Notes: generated from the letters alone by a model not told the origin. DNA of 64,000 bases from Ostreococcus mediterraneus (GCA_012295225.1 WMKK01000005.1:626958-690957), one strand, 5' to 3'. Shown: positions 17,565 to 27,997, numbered from the stretch's first letter. Numbers and translations: made by a program.

Positions 17565-20500
17565 TTACAAACGCTCATCAATAGCAGACATCACTTCAGT
17601 GTAATTCTTGTCTTCGAGGGAATTCCTGGCGCTATTCGCTGCGCTTGGAGGTCTTACGACGTGTCCGGAGGACGTACTCGCCGCGATGTCAGGAAACTGC
17701 TTTTCGGGCCCCCATACGTCTGCAAAAGACAACTTACGTCTATGTTTTGGCACCGGTGGGGCCGCCACTGGTTCGACGCCTAAACTCTCAACAACAACAC
17801 CTTTCAACGTGCCTAAACGACGCGGAGATTTCACAGTGACGTCGACATCCGTGTTCACCGTGATCGATTCTCTATCGGACTTTATTCGCTCGTTGCGCTC
17901 ATCCGCGTCAAAATCTTGCACTTTATCCGCAAGTGTTGGATAATAGTTGCGACGAATCGTGATCACCATTATGTACGGAAGTAGGCCAGCAACCGCCACG
18001 GGCCAAATTCCAAGCCAGAACTTGGCTGACTTGGATACAATCGGCACAAATGTTTTGTAACTGAAGGTCGAGTAGTACGGATCCGTTTCGCTCAAAACGG
18101 TGTTTAGAATAAACCACAGCACAATCGATCCCCAGATGGTGATGTGGTGATAAATGGTCCAAAAGTTAGAGTACAACGCCATTTGAACGTTGAGTGTCAC
18201 GACGATGGATGTATACAGCGTCGTACCCACTTCCCATAGACCAAACGTGCGACCGCTGCTTGTGTCGGATTCGCCCCCGTGAATACCGTAAAAGACACAC
18301 ATGTAACTCACTACGCCCACGTAGATGCCGTTTGCGAACCAAAGAAGACGACGCTTAGAAGTAAACTGTGCGTTTGCTTGCGTTTCCTTGTACAACGCCG
18401 GGTACTTCAACGAGCTCGACGGTCTCACATCTTGATCAAGGATACCGAGCGCCAAGACGGGGAAATTCGTAAAGAAGATGTTGAATGACGACATCAACCA
18501 GTCATTGTACACTACTTGTCCACTCGCGTTTGTATGCATGTTGTAAATGAAAATGGTCAAACCAAACGCAATGTTCTTGTAGAAGAAGTACGTCACCATA
18601 CGCGCGATGCGCTTGTAGTTGTAGCGTCCGTGTAAAAGGATGAGGCGTTCCAAGTATCGGAACTGAGCGAACGAGAAATCGGAAGCCATGACAGCTTGCA
18701 TGCCTTCTTGACCACTGATGCCAACACCAATGTGCGCCGCTTGAATCATCCCAACGTCATTGGCTCCATCACCGATGGCAAGCGTGATACGACCCGAGTT
18801 TTTCACGAGCGTTGTCACGAGAGCCTTTTGAAGCGGAGAAACACGGCAGCAAATAACCGCAGCACAGTGCGTACCGAGCGCCAAGAAGCTTGCACTTAGT
18901 TCTTCAGTGAGTGCCAACGTCAACGAACGACCATCGATGACCATACCAATATCTGCATCGAGTAACTTAGCCGCTTCGGCGTCAATCAAACCAGCCTGAA
19001 GCTGCTGCTTAACAGACGCCATGGCAAGTTCCTCAAACTCCGCGCTGGAAATTTCACCGTCATTTTCCTTTTTAACCAAGTCTTCTACATTAATGATGCG
19101 TAACTTCATGTTTGGCGTAACTAGAGAGCACGCTTGACCAATATTGATCGCGGTATCTTGCTTATCACCAGTAAGAACCCAAACCGCGATGTTTGCCGAC
19201 ATGAGTTGTTCAATCGTGCGTGGAACGCCTGTTTGCAACTTGTCTTCAATGGCTGTCGCGCCCAAGAGAGTGAGATTCTTTTCAACAAGTTCGGCGACAT
19301 CCTCAAGGAGCTCCGTACGTTGCTCCAAAGCTTGACTCGCTTCGATAAATTTCTTGTTCCAGCTGTCATATTCTTGCGCTTCAATTTCACGCTCGGCAAT
19401 GCATAACGTACGCAAACCACACTGCGCCCACTCATCCATATGCTTTTGCGTTGCCTCTTTGTAGCCGTTTGCGGATGATGTAAGTCGCTGGTAAATAACA
19501 GAATCCGCACCTTTGCAGAAGAGCATGATCTTGCCATTGCTCGAGCGCGCGATTACACTCATGCGCTTACGCTTTGACGAGAATTCGAGAATGTTCAAAA
19601 TTTCATACGTGACGACGACGTTCGGCTTGGACGGATCGAGCTGTTGTTCTTCGACCTCGATGCTCGACACCGTTCGCTTCTTGAAAAAGAAACCAAATCG
19701 CTTAGCGGCAACGACAAACGCAAGCTCGTCCGGACTTTCCGCTTGATAAACAATTTCCTCCGGCGTCGGGTTACCTTCAGGGATCACCGTCTGGCAAACA
19801 GCGAGAACTCGGAAAAAACCACGGCATAGCTGCTTATCGCTTCGATCGCGCCAAGCTCCATCAGTCAATCGCTTATCACGGAAGTTGAAAGACGACTCGA
19901 CCGCATGCTCATGCTCGCTAACTGGTGGAAGTTTGATTCCCTTGCGTGCTTGAATGGCTCGCTCGATTTCAGTAATGCCTTCGCCATAGCTTACGCCACC
20001 GATGGAACACTTGAAGAACTCCATAGAGTTGCACGTTAACGTACCAGTTTTGTCGCTCAAGACTGTGTGAATCATACCAAGTTCTTCGTTTAAGTTCGTG
20101 GTTCTGGCCACAGCGGGGGTGTCCGTATCCTTGTGGTACATTTTTCGATCCTTGTTCAAAAAGACGAATCCCTGGAAAACTTTGACAAACTCGAGCGACA
20201 CGTACAGTGAAATGGGAATCAAATAGCCGTATAACACGTACGATGTGAAGAAAGAAATCGTACCAACAAGAGTTTTGTTGTCCGGATTGAACGTCACATC
20301 TTGCTCGTTCACATCAATGTACCAATGCCTTGCGGCACTGGACGTGATCCATTGCGAGCAAAACACTGCTGAAGCAGTGCCAAGAATCGCCAAAGAAAGC
20401 AGCATGGTGATAACTACGCCATCCATCTGCTTTTCCACGTGTGAACGCTTAGAAGGTGTGTCAGTAGAGTTCATCATGACCTTCGTATCATGACCCGTGT

Positions 20501-21332
20501 ACACGGCGATGCCAACCACCCATTCAGTGTTTCTCAAGTTGGAACCTCGTAAGAGCATGTTGGATGGGTTCAAAGAAATCTTCTTTGGTTGCGGAAACAA
20601 TGGCGCACCAATTGACAAGTTTCCTGAATATGTGTACAACGAATTATTTGGATGTTCACACTCGACGCACGAAGAGCCTTGCGAGAGCTTGGTCATGTTT
20701 TCTGCGTTAAGCGGCCCAATGTCTTTCACCAAATCTACCGCCCGCTTCGTCTTCAAGTTAGTTTCACCATCGAGGTTTTTCGTTTCGACGTAGCAAGAGT
20801 TCTCTTCCGACGAACTATCCAACATGATCAAGTCACAAGGAAAAAACTGATCCCGGACAACGCGAACGATATTCCCGACGCGAATATCCTTCCATTCGCA
20901 ACGTTCAAACGACGTTCCGTTGAAACGTTCTGCCGCTGACAAGTTTTGCGTTCGATCCTGTACGTGTCGCTTGTAATCTTCAATGCCTTCCTTGAACATC
21001 GATAGGCCAACGACAATCGTCAATGGCGTCCACGTCGTGTACGGCTCGATCGGTGAAACCGTATCAAACAGGGAAATAATTGCCACCGATAAAAAGTACA
21101 AGTTCGCCACGCGTCTGAACTGCTCGTAAAGCCCTTTCGGGAAAAACGTCGCCAAATTGTACTTTCCGGTCGATATAGCGTTATCTCTAAATCTGAGCAA
21201 CTCGTTGGGGTGGCCCGCGCCGAGCACCAGCGTCCGGTTTGCTGGTTTGGGTCCGCGGTTCCTCAGCCGACGCAATGAACCGGACGGGGTTACCGCCACT
21301 GGCGCCGCAGGCGTGGCACTCGCGTCAGCCAT
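17565..21332 (-). CDS. P4-type ATPase, aminophospholipid flippase (ALA/Drs2 family)
   Basis: 1255 residues, the usual family length. It moves phosphatidylserine/ethanolamine-type lipids from the outer to the cytosolic leaflet of Golgi, endosome or plasma membrane, normally with a CDC50/LEM3 partner (not in this window). The N terminus has the P4 hallmark KYNLATFFPKGLYEQFRRVANLYF. The phosphorylated Asp is D427 in LSDKTGTLTCNSMEFF. The nucleotide-binding region has YQAESPDELAFV, and the hinge is IGDGANDVGMIQAAHIGVGISG. Ten membrane spans fit, with ERLILLHGRYNYKRIARMV before span 5. Codon use is AT-richer than in the flanking genes. The gene appears complete. Confidence 0.95.
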   Translation of the reverse strand: MADASATPAAPVAVTPSGSLRRLRNRGPKPANRTLVLGAGHPNELLRFRDNAISTGKYNLATFFPKGLYEQFRRVANLYFLSVAIISLFDTVSPIEPYTTWTPLTIVVGLSMFKEGIEDYKRHVQDRTQNLSAAERFNGTSFERCEWKDIRVGNIVRVVRDQFFPCDLIMLDSSSEENSCYVETKNLDGETNLKTKRAVDLVKDIGPLNAENMTKLSQGSSCVECEHPNNSLYTYSGNLSIGAPLFPQPKKISLNPSNMLLRGSNLRNTEWVVGIAVYTGHDTKVMMNSTDTPSKRSHVEKQMDGVVITMLLSLAILGTASAVFCSQWITSSAARHWYIDVNEQDVTFNPDNKTLVGTISFFTSYVLYGYLIPISLYVSLEFVKVFQGFVFLNKDRKMYHKDTDTPAVARTTNLNEELGMIHTVLSDKTGTLTCNSMEFFKCSIGGVSYGEGITEIERAIQARKGIKLPPVSEHEHAVESSFNFRDKRLTDGAWRDRSDKQLCRGFFRVLAVCQTVIPEGNPTPEEIVYQAESPDELAFVVAAKRFGFFFKKRTVSSIEVEEQQLDPSKPNVVVTYEILNILEFSSKRKRMSVIARSSNGKIMLFCKGADSVIYQRLTSSANGYKEATQKHMDEWAQCGLRTLCIAEREIEAQEYDSWNKKFIEASQALEQRTELLEDVAELVEKNLTLLGATAIEDKLQTGVPRTIEQLMSANIAVWVLTGDKQDTAINIGQACSLVTPNMKLRIINVEDLVKKENDGEISSAEFEELAMASVKQQLQAGLIDAEAAKLLDADIGMVIDGRSLTLALTEELSASFLALGTHCAAVICCRVSPLQKALVTTLVKNSGRITLAIGDGANDVGMIQAAHIGVGISGQEGMQAVMASDFSFAQFRYLERLILLHGRYNYKRIARMVTYFFYKNIAFGLTIFIYNMHTNASGQVVYNDWLMSSFNIFFTNFPVLALGILDQDVRPSSSLKYPALYKETQANAQFTSKRRLLWFANGIYVGVVSYMCVFYGIHGGESDTSSGRTFGLWEVGTTLYTSIVVTLNVQMALYSNFWTIYHHITIWGSIVLWFILNTVLSETDPYYSTFSYKTFVPIVSKSAKFWLGIWPVAVAGLLPYIMVITIRRNYYPTLADKVQDFDADERNERIKSDRESITVNTDVDVTVKSPRRLGTLKGVVVESLGVEPVAAPPVPKHRRKLSFADVWGPEKQFPDIAASTSSGHVVRPPSAANSARNSLEDKNYTEVMSAIDERL

Positions 21333-21697
21333 GGCGATCGCCGCGTACTTTCACGCGTCGATGTCGCGTTCGTCGTCACGTGCCGCTGACAACAAAGAGA
21401 CGGCCGATCGCGATTGAACCTCCGCACGCGCGCAAGTTCTGACGTTCGACTGCGCGCGCGTCGCTCGGCGCGAGGACGCACGAATGGATGCGACGCGTAG
21501 GTTGCACTTGCCACGCTCCACGCGTCGTGCGCGTTGGAGACGGACCGTGCGAGCGAATGACGAGCTCAAAATGGTCGAGGAGCATGAATTGGCCACCTCG
21601 CCGCTCGCCGGCGGTTACGCGCGAGCGACTGGATCCACATGTGGATTACTAAAGCGTAAAATGAGGATATTCGTTACAACAACGACGTCAGAGACAA
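21333..21697. other. 365-bp gap: flippase upstream region and PreP 3' end
   Basis: No supportable gene. It should hold the promoter of the flippase (start 21332, minus) and the 3' end of PreP (stop 21698, minus). A TTACA at 21674-21678 (TGTAA on the minus strand, about 20 nt past the PreP stop) is a poly(A)-signal candidate. Short ORFs here are Arg-rich and look accidental. Confidence 0.5.
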
Positions 21698-24600
21698 TTA
21701 ATTAGTCGCGCCTAATGGATCGCGGACAATCCACGATGAGTCATCGCGAGGAGCGGCTTCGGAACTGCCAATGATGGCGACGGCGGAGGACGTCTTCATG
21801 GCGGGCGCGAGGTGCTCGCGCGCGGCTCGGGCGATGTCTTCGGGCGAACACGCGAGTAAACCGTCACGGAAGTGTTGACGTTGCGCGTCAGTGAAGCCGG
21901 TGTTGAAACCGGACTTACCGCGAGAGCTCGGCGCGAGAGGGGCGTCGAGAGCCTTGAACGCGCGAAGCTGGGCCTCTTCAAGTTCTTTGGACGTAATCGA
22001 ACCGGGCGTCGTCGCCCACTCGACAGACTTCACGAACGTCTCGAGCGTCTTCGTCGTGTTCGGATCACGGTAAGAAAAGAACTGGAACAACGCACTCATC
22101 GGGTCACTCACGGCGCCACCGCCGTAAGCACCACCCTTTTCACGAATTTCGCGGTGAAGGTAGCCCGCGCTCAACGCTTGGGCAAGCAAAAAGAGCGCTG
22201 GAGCGTCGGGGTGCGTGTACGGCAAGGCTGGCACCGACGTAGAGCAGTAGTTCGTTTGACCCGGGATCGTGATGAACATCTTGGATAACTCAGGTTTGAA
22301 CGACTTCAACTTGGACTCGAGCGTAGAGCCGGTGGCGTTGGGGCTCGCGGCGGCGGGCTTGATGTCGCCCAAAAAGCGCGAGAGGGCGCGTTCGACAGCC
22401 GGGAAGCTTTCAGATTGACACGCAATACGGCATCGTTGCACGCGCTCAGGGCGGAGTGCGAACGCGGCGATTTCAGAAAGAGCGCTTTGCGCTTCTTCAA
22501 TCGCGTTTTCTTTGGACAAGCGCGTCACGAGCGCCACGTATGGCAACCCGGTGAGCTCATTCGCAAATGCGCTTGAGGCGTTGATTTGCGCAGCCGAAAG
22601 CGAGCGGGCGTATTGCAAACCGTTCGATCCCACTGAGGAGCCAAGAGATGCCGCTTTGCGAGAAATCAACAACTTCAATCGGTCTTCTTCGCCACGCCAC
22701 TTGGCGGTTTGCAAGTCGGTGAGAATTTCAAACATGTCGTCAACATTGCGCTCGAGCGCGTGCGAGCCGATGGCCAACGACACTGTCGGCGTTCCCTTGC
22801 CATCAGCGATCGGACGCAAGACAGACTCGACAGAAAACCCACCCGTCTTGAGCTTGATCTTCTCCGCCAAGTCCTTGTACTTCATCTTCTCCGTACCAAC
22901 TTGGTCGATGAATTCGCAGAAAAGATCCAAGTACGGCACGAGGCGCTCGGGAAGACCATCCAAACTAAAGTGCGTAGTAAAGTACGCCACGCCATTCGTC
23001 GGTTGCTCGTCGTATTGAAGCGGGATACCTTTAGCAATTTTCATATCCTTGGACCCCCATTTCTTGATCTCCTTCGGTACTGCTTCGGAGACGACGAGCG
23101 TGGGTAAGATGGACACATCCTCCTTCATGTCTTGGTTCTCCTTGAGCGCCAAAGCATTGGCGACAATCTTTGCCTTTTGTTCTTCCGTTAAAGTAGCTTC
23201 GATAGACTTGAGCTTCTTCTTTTCCGCTTCGTCGAGCTTCTTATCGTAATCCGGATCAGTACGAGCGGTCACGGTGAGGCGGTGAGTGTTGTCCAAGAAC
23301 CATTTCTTGATGAGTTTTTGCCAGAATTGAGGATCGGCGTCGAGCGCGGCGTTCAACTTGGCGGCGAGCTCAGGCGTGCGAAGCGAGCGCAAAGAATCCC
23401 CATCGTGTACCCAAGTGCTGAATGCACCGAAACCAGCGTACAAACCAAATTGTGTGGTCACCACAGCGGCGTCGAGTTCAACTTGATGCATCACCGCTTC
23501 GACGCGGTCGCGAGGAAAGCCTTCGCGAGAGATGCGCTCGAGAACTTCTAAAATGGTCGTTTCAACCTTCTTAAGGTCCGCCTCGGCGACATCCTTCAAG
23601 CCAACGGCAAATGAGGTTTCGCGACGAGAACCACCATAACCAGTGCCTGGGGCAAATCCGCTACCCAAGCCAGGTTCGAGGAGCGCTTCGTAAAAGTAAC
23701 TTTGAGGTCCACTCGTCAATAAATCGCCCGCGACGTTCAACGCAAAGTTCTCCAACGACACCGGATCCTTAATCTGGTTCACCATGAGCCACGCGAGGGA
23801 GATGATCGATTGTTTGTTGGCGTCGGCCACGATGGCGTCGGCGGGCACGGTGACTTCGACCGCTTGCGGCGCCTTGAAGCGTTGTTCGTCTTCTACAATC
23901 AACTTGCTCACGTCGAGGCGGTCGAAACGGTTAAGCGCCAAGTCTTCAATCTGTTGCAACGTCTCTTCGAGCGGCAAATCACCATAGGTGTAAAACTTAG
24001 CATTACTCGGGTGGTAATGCAACGCATGGAAAGCCTTGAGTTGCTCGTACGTTAAATCGGGGATGTTCACCGGATCCCCGCCGCTGTTCCAGTGGTACGT
24101 CGACGTCGGGAACAAATTCGCCCCAAGTTCGCGCCCAAATCGCGCGCTTTGCGACCCCATGGCTCCTTTCATCTCGTTAAATACAATACCCTTGTAAATT
24201 AAATCACTCTTTGGGTCATCCATCGTCGCAAACTCGAATCGGTGACCTTCCTGTGAGAAGTCTCCTTCTTTAATCTTTGGAAAGAAGCACGCGTCCAAAT
24301 ACACCCCCAACAAGTTGCTGTAATCCACCTTGTTCATCGTACTGAACGGATAACACGTAAAATCACTCGCCGTCATGGCGTTCATAAACGTACTCAACGA
24401 TCGGCGCAACATATTAAAAAATGGATCGCGAACCGGGTACTTTTCACTCCCGCACAACACCGTGTGCTCGAGCACGTGCGCGACACCCGTGGAATCTCTC
24501 GGCGTCGTTCTAAACGCCACGTTAAAGCATGCGTTCGAATCATCCGCACCGACGTGTAATAACTTAGCCCCAGTGCGTACGTGTTCCAATTCAACCGCCA

Positions 24601-24922
24601 CCACGTCATACGGCTTCACGCGTTGCACAGACGTCACCACGAACGCGCCCTTGGCGAGCGTGCTTCCGACGGGCAACGCCTCGAGCGCGTCCAACATCCC
24701 ACTCGCGCTCACGGGTTCCACCACCGCGCTCGCCCCGTTCGCACCGCCCGTCGCGATCGCCGCATTCGTACCCACCACGGCGGCGCCCGTGCCGATCATC
24801 ACCTCGCGTCTCGACGCCAGCGTCGACGACGAAAGTTTGCGATGATGATTCGCGCGCTTATTCAAGATGACGCGCCCAATCGACGCTCCTCGCGCCACGC
24901 ACGCCGTCGTCGTCGCGCGCAT
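21698..24922 (-). CDS. PREP: Presequence protease PreP (M16C zinc metallopeptidase), organellar
   Basis: 1074 residues from the ATG at 24922 (an in-frame ATG at 25003 gives 1101). It degrades cleaved transit peptides and other short peptides in mitochondrial matrix and plastid stroma. The inverted zinc motif HVLEH (HxxEH) lies in DSTGVAHVLEHTVLCGSEKYP, followed by RSLSTFMNAMTASDFTCYPF. Also typical are NWHNSGGDP-like YHWNSGGDPVNIPDLTYE and the C-terminal half REKGGAYGGG with the Arg/Tyr pair used in substrate binding. The N terminus is Arg/Ser/Thr-rich, as expected of a dual mitochondrial/plastid presequence. I preferred 24922 because a perfect TGACGTCA palindrome overlaps the upstream ATG. 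Confidence 0.93.
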   Translation of the reverse strand: MRATTTACVARGASIGRVILNKRANHHRKLSSSTLASRREVMIGTGAAVVGTNAAIATGGANGASAVVEPVSASGMLDALEALPVGSTLAKGAFVVTSVQRVKPYDVVAVELEHVRTGAKLLHVGADDSNACFNVAFRTTPRDSTGVAHVLEHTVLCGSEKYPVRDPFFNMLRRSLSTFMNAMTASDFTCYPFSTMNKVDYSNLLGVYLDACFFPKIKEGDFSQEGHRFEFATMDDPKSDLIYKGIVFNEMKGAMGSQSARFGRELGANLFPTSTYHWNSGGDPVNIPDLTYEQLKAFHALHYHPSNAKFYTYGDLPLEETLQQIEDLALNRFDRLDVSKLIVEDEQRFKAPQAVEVTVPADAIVADANKQSIISLAWLMVNQIKDPVSLENFALNVAGDLLTSGPQSYFYEALLEPGLGSGFAPGTGYGGSRRETSFAVGLKDVAEADLKKVETTILEVLERISREGFPRDRVEAVMHQVELDAAVVTTQFGLYAGFGAFSTWVHDGDSLRSLRTPELAAKLNAALDADPQFWQKLIKKWFLDNTHRLTVTARTDPDYDKKLDEAEKKKLKSIEATLTEEQKAKIVANALALKENQDMKEDVSILPTLVVSEAVPKEIKKWGSKDMKIAKGIPLQYDEQPTNGVAYFTTHFSLDGLPERLVPYLDLFCEFIDQVGTEKMKYKDLAEKIKLKTGGFSVESVLRPIADGKGTPTVSLAIGSHALERNVDDMFEILTDLQTAKWRGEEDRLKLLISRKAASLGSSVGSNGLQYARSLSAAQINASSAFANELTGLPYVALVTRLSKENAIEEAQSALSEIAAFALRPERVQRCRIACQSESFPAVERALSRFLGDIKPAAASPNATGSTLESKLKSFKPELSKMFITIPGQTNYCSTSVPALPYTHPDAPALFLLAQALSAGYLHREIREKGGAYGGGAVSDPMSALFQFFSYRDPNTTKTLETFVKSVEWATTPGSITSKELEEAQLRAFKALDAPLAPSSRGKSGFNTGFTDAQRQHFRDGLLACSPEDIARAAREHLAPAMKTSSAVAIIGSSEAAPRDDSSWIVRDPLGATN

Positions 24923-25244
24923 CAACCGTGCGATGTGCGTATACGCGCGCGCGTGCGAGTCTGTGCGCGTCGTGCGTCGAACGCGTCGCGTCAATGACGT
25001 CATGCGCGCAGCGCCAGCACCCTTTTGGCGTCATCGACGTCGATCGCGCGCGTCGATCCGCGCCTTGATCCGCGCGCGCGCGGACGACGACTCGCGCCTC
25101 CTCGCGCCTCCTCGCGCCTCGCCGCGTCGTCGCGCGCGATCGCACCGCGCGACGCGAGGCCGTAGCCCGCGACGATGGGGCGTCGGAGCTGAATCGACAT
25201 TGTTCGCCTCGCGCCGCATCTCTGCGACGGTCGTCGACGTCGTC
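24923..25244. promoter_or_regulatory. Bidirectional promoter region, PreP / BPG2, with a CRE-type palindrome
   Basis: Lies between the two divergent starts I chose. A perfect TGACGTCA (CRE/bZIP palindrome) is at 24995-25002. Both flanking reading frames are open across much of it, so either gene could start further upstream (PreP at 25003, BPG2 at 24867). The high Arg content of those extensions can reflect CG-rich non-coding DNA. Confidence 0.45.
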
Positions 25245-27260
25245 ATGGCGTCTCGCGTCGCGCACACCGCGCGCACGGTGCGAATGTTTCGCCGCGCGTT
25301 CGCGTCGTCGTCGGCGTCGACGGCGTCGGTGACGCGCGCGATGACGTCGAGCCGCGCGCGAGTGCCGGCGGCGTTCGCGCGCGCGTCACCGGCGTCGTCG
25401 TCCGTCGCGCGACGCGCGGCGGCGCCGGGGATGACGGCGCGCGCGGTGCACGCGTCGTCGTCGTCGTCATCGTCGTCGTCGTCGTCGTCGCGCGCGCGAT
25501 GGTATAGTGCGCGCGCGATGGTGGCGGCGGGAGACGGGCGTCGGTGGGGCCGCGAGCCGTCGCGGGCGCGTCGGGGCGCGGAGACGTCGGTGGCTGCCGT
25601 CGCGAACGACGACGAGCGCGTCGCCGGGTTGGCGATTCCGAGCATTTGTCCTGGCTGTGGTGTTGGGTTACAATCGCACGATAAGAATTTGCCCGGGTTT
25701 TTCGTCGTTCCGAAGAAGGTTTTGGACGCGCGCGAGGCGGCGGCGGCGGAGTTGGAGGAGGACGAGGGCGAGGACGCGAACGAGGATGGTTTCGACATTG
25801 ATGGTGGGTTTGGATCTATGGATGACGATGATTTCGATGACGATGATATCGATGAAGACGCGGTATTGCCTGGGTACGCGTTGGCGGAGGATTACGTCGA
25901 AGGTGAAGAGGAGCTGGCGGCGTTGGACGCGCTCAACGCGATGTTTGACGAGGAGGAGGAGGAAGACTCGCTCGCGGATAAGCGTCGTGCGCGTAAGAAA
26001 TCTGGCCCACCAGCGATTATTTGTGCGCGCTGTTTCGCGTTGCGCACATCAGGCAAGGTGAAGAACGAAGCGGTGGAGGTGTTACTGCCGTCGTTTGACT
26101 TTGAACGCGTCATCGGCGACAGCTTTGAAAAGTTGCGCGCTCCAGGCTCCGCCGTGGTTTTACTCATGGCGGATTTGCTCGATTTTGATGGCTCGTTCCC
26201 CGTCGACGCCTTGGATGTCATCGAACCTTACGTCGAAAGCGGCGTAGTGGACGTCTTGCTCGTGGCGAACAAGGTGGATTTGATGCCCGTGCAATGCACG
26301 CGGACGCGGTTGACGTCGTTTGTGCGACGACGCTCCAAGGCGTTTGGATTATCGCGCGTCGCTGGGGTGCACTTGGTGAGCGCCAAAGCCGGTATGGGGG
26401 TGGCCATTTTAGCCGAGCAACTAGAGCAAATGTTAGATAGAGGGAAAGAGGTGTACGTCGTCGGCGCACAAAACGCTGGGAAGAGTTCGTTGATTAATCG
26501 TTTGAGTCAGCGATATGGCGGCCCGGGCGAAGAAGATGGCGGTCCGATTGCGAGCGTGCTTCCAGGCACGACGCTCGGGATGGTAAAACTGCCCGCTCTG
26601 CTCCCAAATGGCACGGACGTGTACGACACCCCAGGGTTGTTGCAACCGTTCCAACTCTCTTCGCGATTAAACGCCGAAGAGATGAAGGTGGTGCTGCCGA
26701 ATAAGCGCGTGACGCCGAGGACGTATCGCATCGAAATTGGCGGCACGCTCCACATCGGTGGCTTGTGTAGAATTGACCTATTAGATTCCCCACAACGCAC
26801 GCTGTACCTTACAGTTTGGGCGTCGAACAAGGTGGCCACGCATTACACCACGAGCTCAAAGACGGCGGACACGTTGCTCGAAAAGCACGCCGGGACAAAG
26901 CTCACGCCACCCGTCGGCGAGCTTCGCGTCAAGCAATTCGGTGCCTGGGGCCATCGCACGTTGAATGTGTACGGCGAAGATTGGCAAAAAGCGACGCGCG
27001 ACATAACCATCGCCGGTCTCGGCTGGGTAAGCGTCGGATGCAATGGCAACGCTTCATTTAGAGTATGGACGCACGAAGGCGTGCAAGTCGAAACGCGCGA
27101 GGCGTTAATTCCAGACATGGACAAGGCGCTCATGTCGCCCGGGTTTTCGTTCGAAAATGTCGGCGGGAGCGGGAGTGCGCGCAAACCAAACGACCGCGCC
27201 AACCGGCAGCGCGGCCGAGGCGGCGGTCGAGGCTCAGTCGGCGGTCGAGGTAAAAAGTAA
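25245..27260 (+). CDS. BPG2: Circularly permuted GTPase, BPG2/YqeH family, plastid
   Basis: 671 residues from the ATG at 25245; Arabidopsis BPG2 is of similar size. YqeH-type GTPases assist small-subunit ribosome assembly; BPG2 acts on plastid rRNA. A CxxC zinc finger comes first (ICPGCGVGLQ), pairing with ICARCFALR after an acidic insert rich in Asp/Glu. The GTPase motifs are in permuted order: G4 NKVDLMP, then VSAKAGMG (G5), then G1 VGAQNAGKSSLINRL, G2/G3 PGTTLG and DTPGL. The C-terminal treble-clef region has HTG-like IGGTLHIGGLCRIDLL. The N terminus is a long Ser/Arg/Ala transit-like stretch with a 12-serine run. A Gly/Arg-rich tail (RGRGGGRGSVGGRGKK) may bind RNA. Confidence 0.9.
   Translation: MASRVAHTARTVRMFRRAFASSSASTASVTRAMTSSRARVPAAFARASPASSSVARRAAAPGMTARAVHASSSSSSSSSSSSRARWYSARAMVAAGDGRRWGREPSRARRGAETSVAAVANDDERVAGLAIPSICPGCGVGLQSHDKNLPGFFVVPKKVLDAREAAAAELEEDEGEDANEDGFDIDGGFGSMDDDDFDDDDIDEDAVLPGYALAEDYVEGEEELAALDALNAMFDEEEEEDSLADKRRARKKSGPPAIICARCFALRTSGKVKNEAVEVLLPSFDFERVIGDSFEKLRAPGSAVVLLMADLLDFDGSFPVDALDVIEPYVESGVVDVLLVANKVDLMPVQCTRTRLTSFVRRRSKAFGLSRVAGVHLVSAKAGMGVAILAEQLEQMLDRGKEVYVVGAQNAGKSSLINRLSQRYGGPGEEDGGPIASVLPGTTLGMVKLPALLPNGTDVYDTPGLLQPFQLSSRLNAEEMKVVLPNKRVTPRTYRIEIGGTLHIGGLCRIDLLDSPQRTLYLTVWASNKVATHYTTSSKTADTLLEKHAGTKLTPPVGELRVKQFGAWGHRTLNVYGEDWQKATRDITIAGLGWVSVGCNGNASFRVWTHEGVQVETREALIPDMDKALMSPGFSFENVGGSGSARKPNDRANRQRGRGGGRGSVGGRGKK
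25455..25490 (+). repeat. (TCG)n serine microsatellite in the BPG2 presequence
   Basis: Twelve Ser codons in a row, eleven TCG and one TCA. It is a trinucleotide run prone to length change, in the non-conserved transit region. Confidence 0.8.
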
Positions 27261-27325
27261 AGCCAGGACGATGGTGGGCGGCTGCTGCGCGATTTTTGTG
27301 TTTGTGTATGTGTTTAAATAGAAAC

Positions 27326-27997
27326 TCATTCCTCACCATCCTCCTCGTCGGTCTTCACCGCACCGGGATTATTTTCCTTGAACTTTTTCATCAAATCATC
27401 CGCCATCTTCTCCTTCCAATCACGAGGTGGAGCACCAGCTTCGCGAGGCTTCTCCCTCGCCACTCCGTCGTCGCCGACTTCAAAGCGCTCGCTCGCGTCC
27501 ACTTCCAACGACTTCGCCACCCCGAGCACAGATTTCCCCATCACCGCCGCGGTGATGACATCAGCGACGACTAAAATAACTCCAAGCTTCCCAAACTTTG
27601 TCGCCGTGCCGCTGACATCCACCGGCGTTGTGTCTTCCTCGTCTTCGTCCTCGGCGCCCGACCGCGACGCCTTGGCCGCCTCGCGTTCGCGTTTGCCTTC
27701 ACCCGGCTCATACTCCTTACCCGCTGCAGCGTCGCGCATCATCTGCCCGAGGTCCAGGTCCGCATCGGCGTCGAGCGTGGACGTCAGCAGCCAGTCTATG
27801 GGCTGCTTGGCCGCGCGCGCGTCGCGAGCGAGCGCAAACATCGGTGACACCGCCCCGAGCAACGCCATGTGTTTCAACGCCGCGCGTCGCGTCCCACGCG
27901 CCGATGGCACCGTCGCCGCGCACGTCGTCGCGCGAGATGACGACGATGACGCCGTCGCGCGCGTTACCGTCGCTGGCGGCATCGAGGCGGCGCGCAT
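27326..27997 (-). CDS. Thylakoid-lumen or thylakoid-anchored protein with twin-Arg presequence, unknown function
   Basis: 223 residues. A bipartite presequence is visible: Thr/Ser/Arg-rich transit part (1-35), then RRAALKHMALLGAVSPMFALARDARA, a twin-arginine (Tat)-type thylakoid signal ending in an A-x-A cleavage site (ARA) near residue 62. The mature part begins AKQPIDWLLTS. It has an acidic middle (EDEDEEDTTP) and a hydrophobic stretch, KFGKLGVILVVADVITAAVMG, which could be a membrane span, and a charged C terminus. No family was recognised. It is head-to-head with the Twinkle gene (251 bp between ATGs). Confidence 0.7.
   Translation of the reverse strand: MRAASMPPATVTRATASSSSSRATTCAATVPSARGTRRAALKHMALLGAVSPMFALARDARAAKQPIDWLLTSTLDADADLDLGQMMRDAAAGKEYEPGEGKREREAAKASRSGAEDEDEEDTTPVDVSGTATKFGKLGVILVVADVITAAVMGKSVLGVAKSLEVDASERFEVGDDGVAREKPREAGAPPRDWKEKMADDLMKKFKENNPGAVKTDEEDGEE

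Noticed and set aside
22512-23018. 168-residue plus-strand ORF inside PreP
   Set aside because: Antisense shadow; PreP is intact on the minus strand and the ORF has no recognisable domain.
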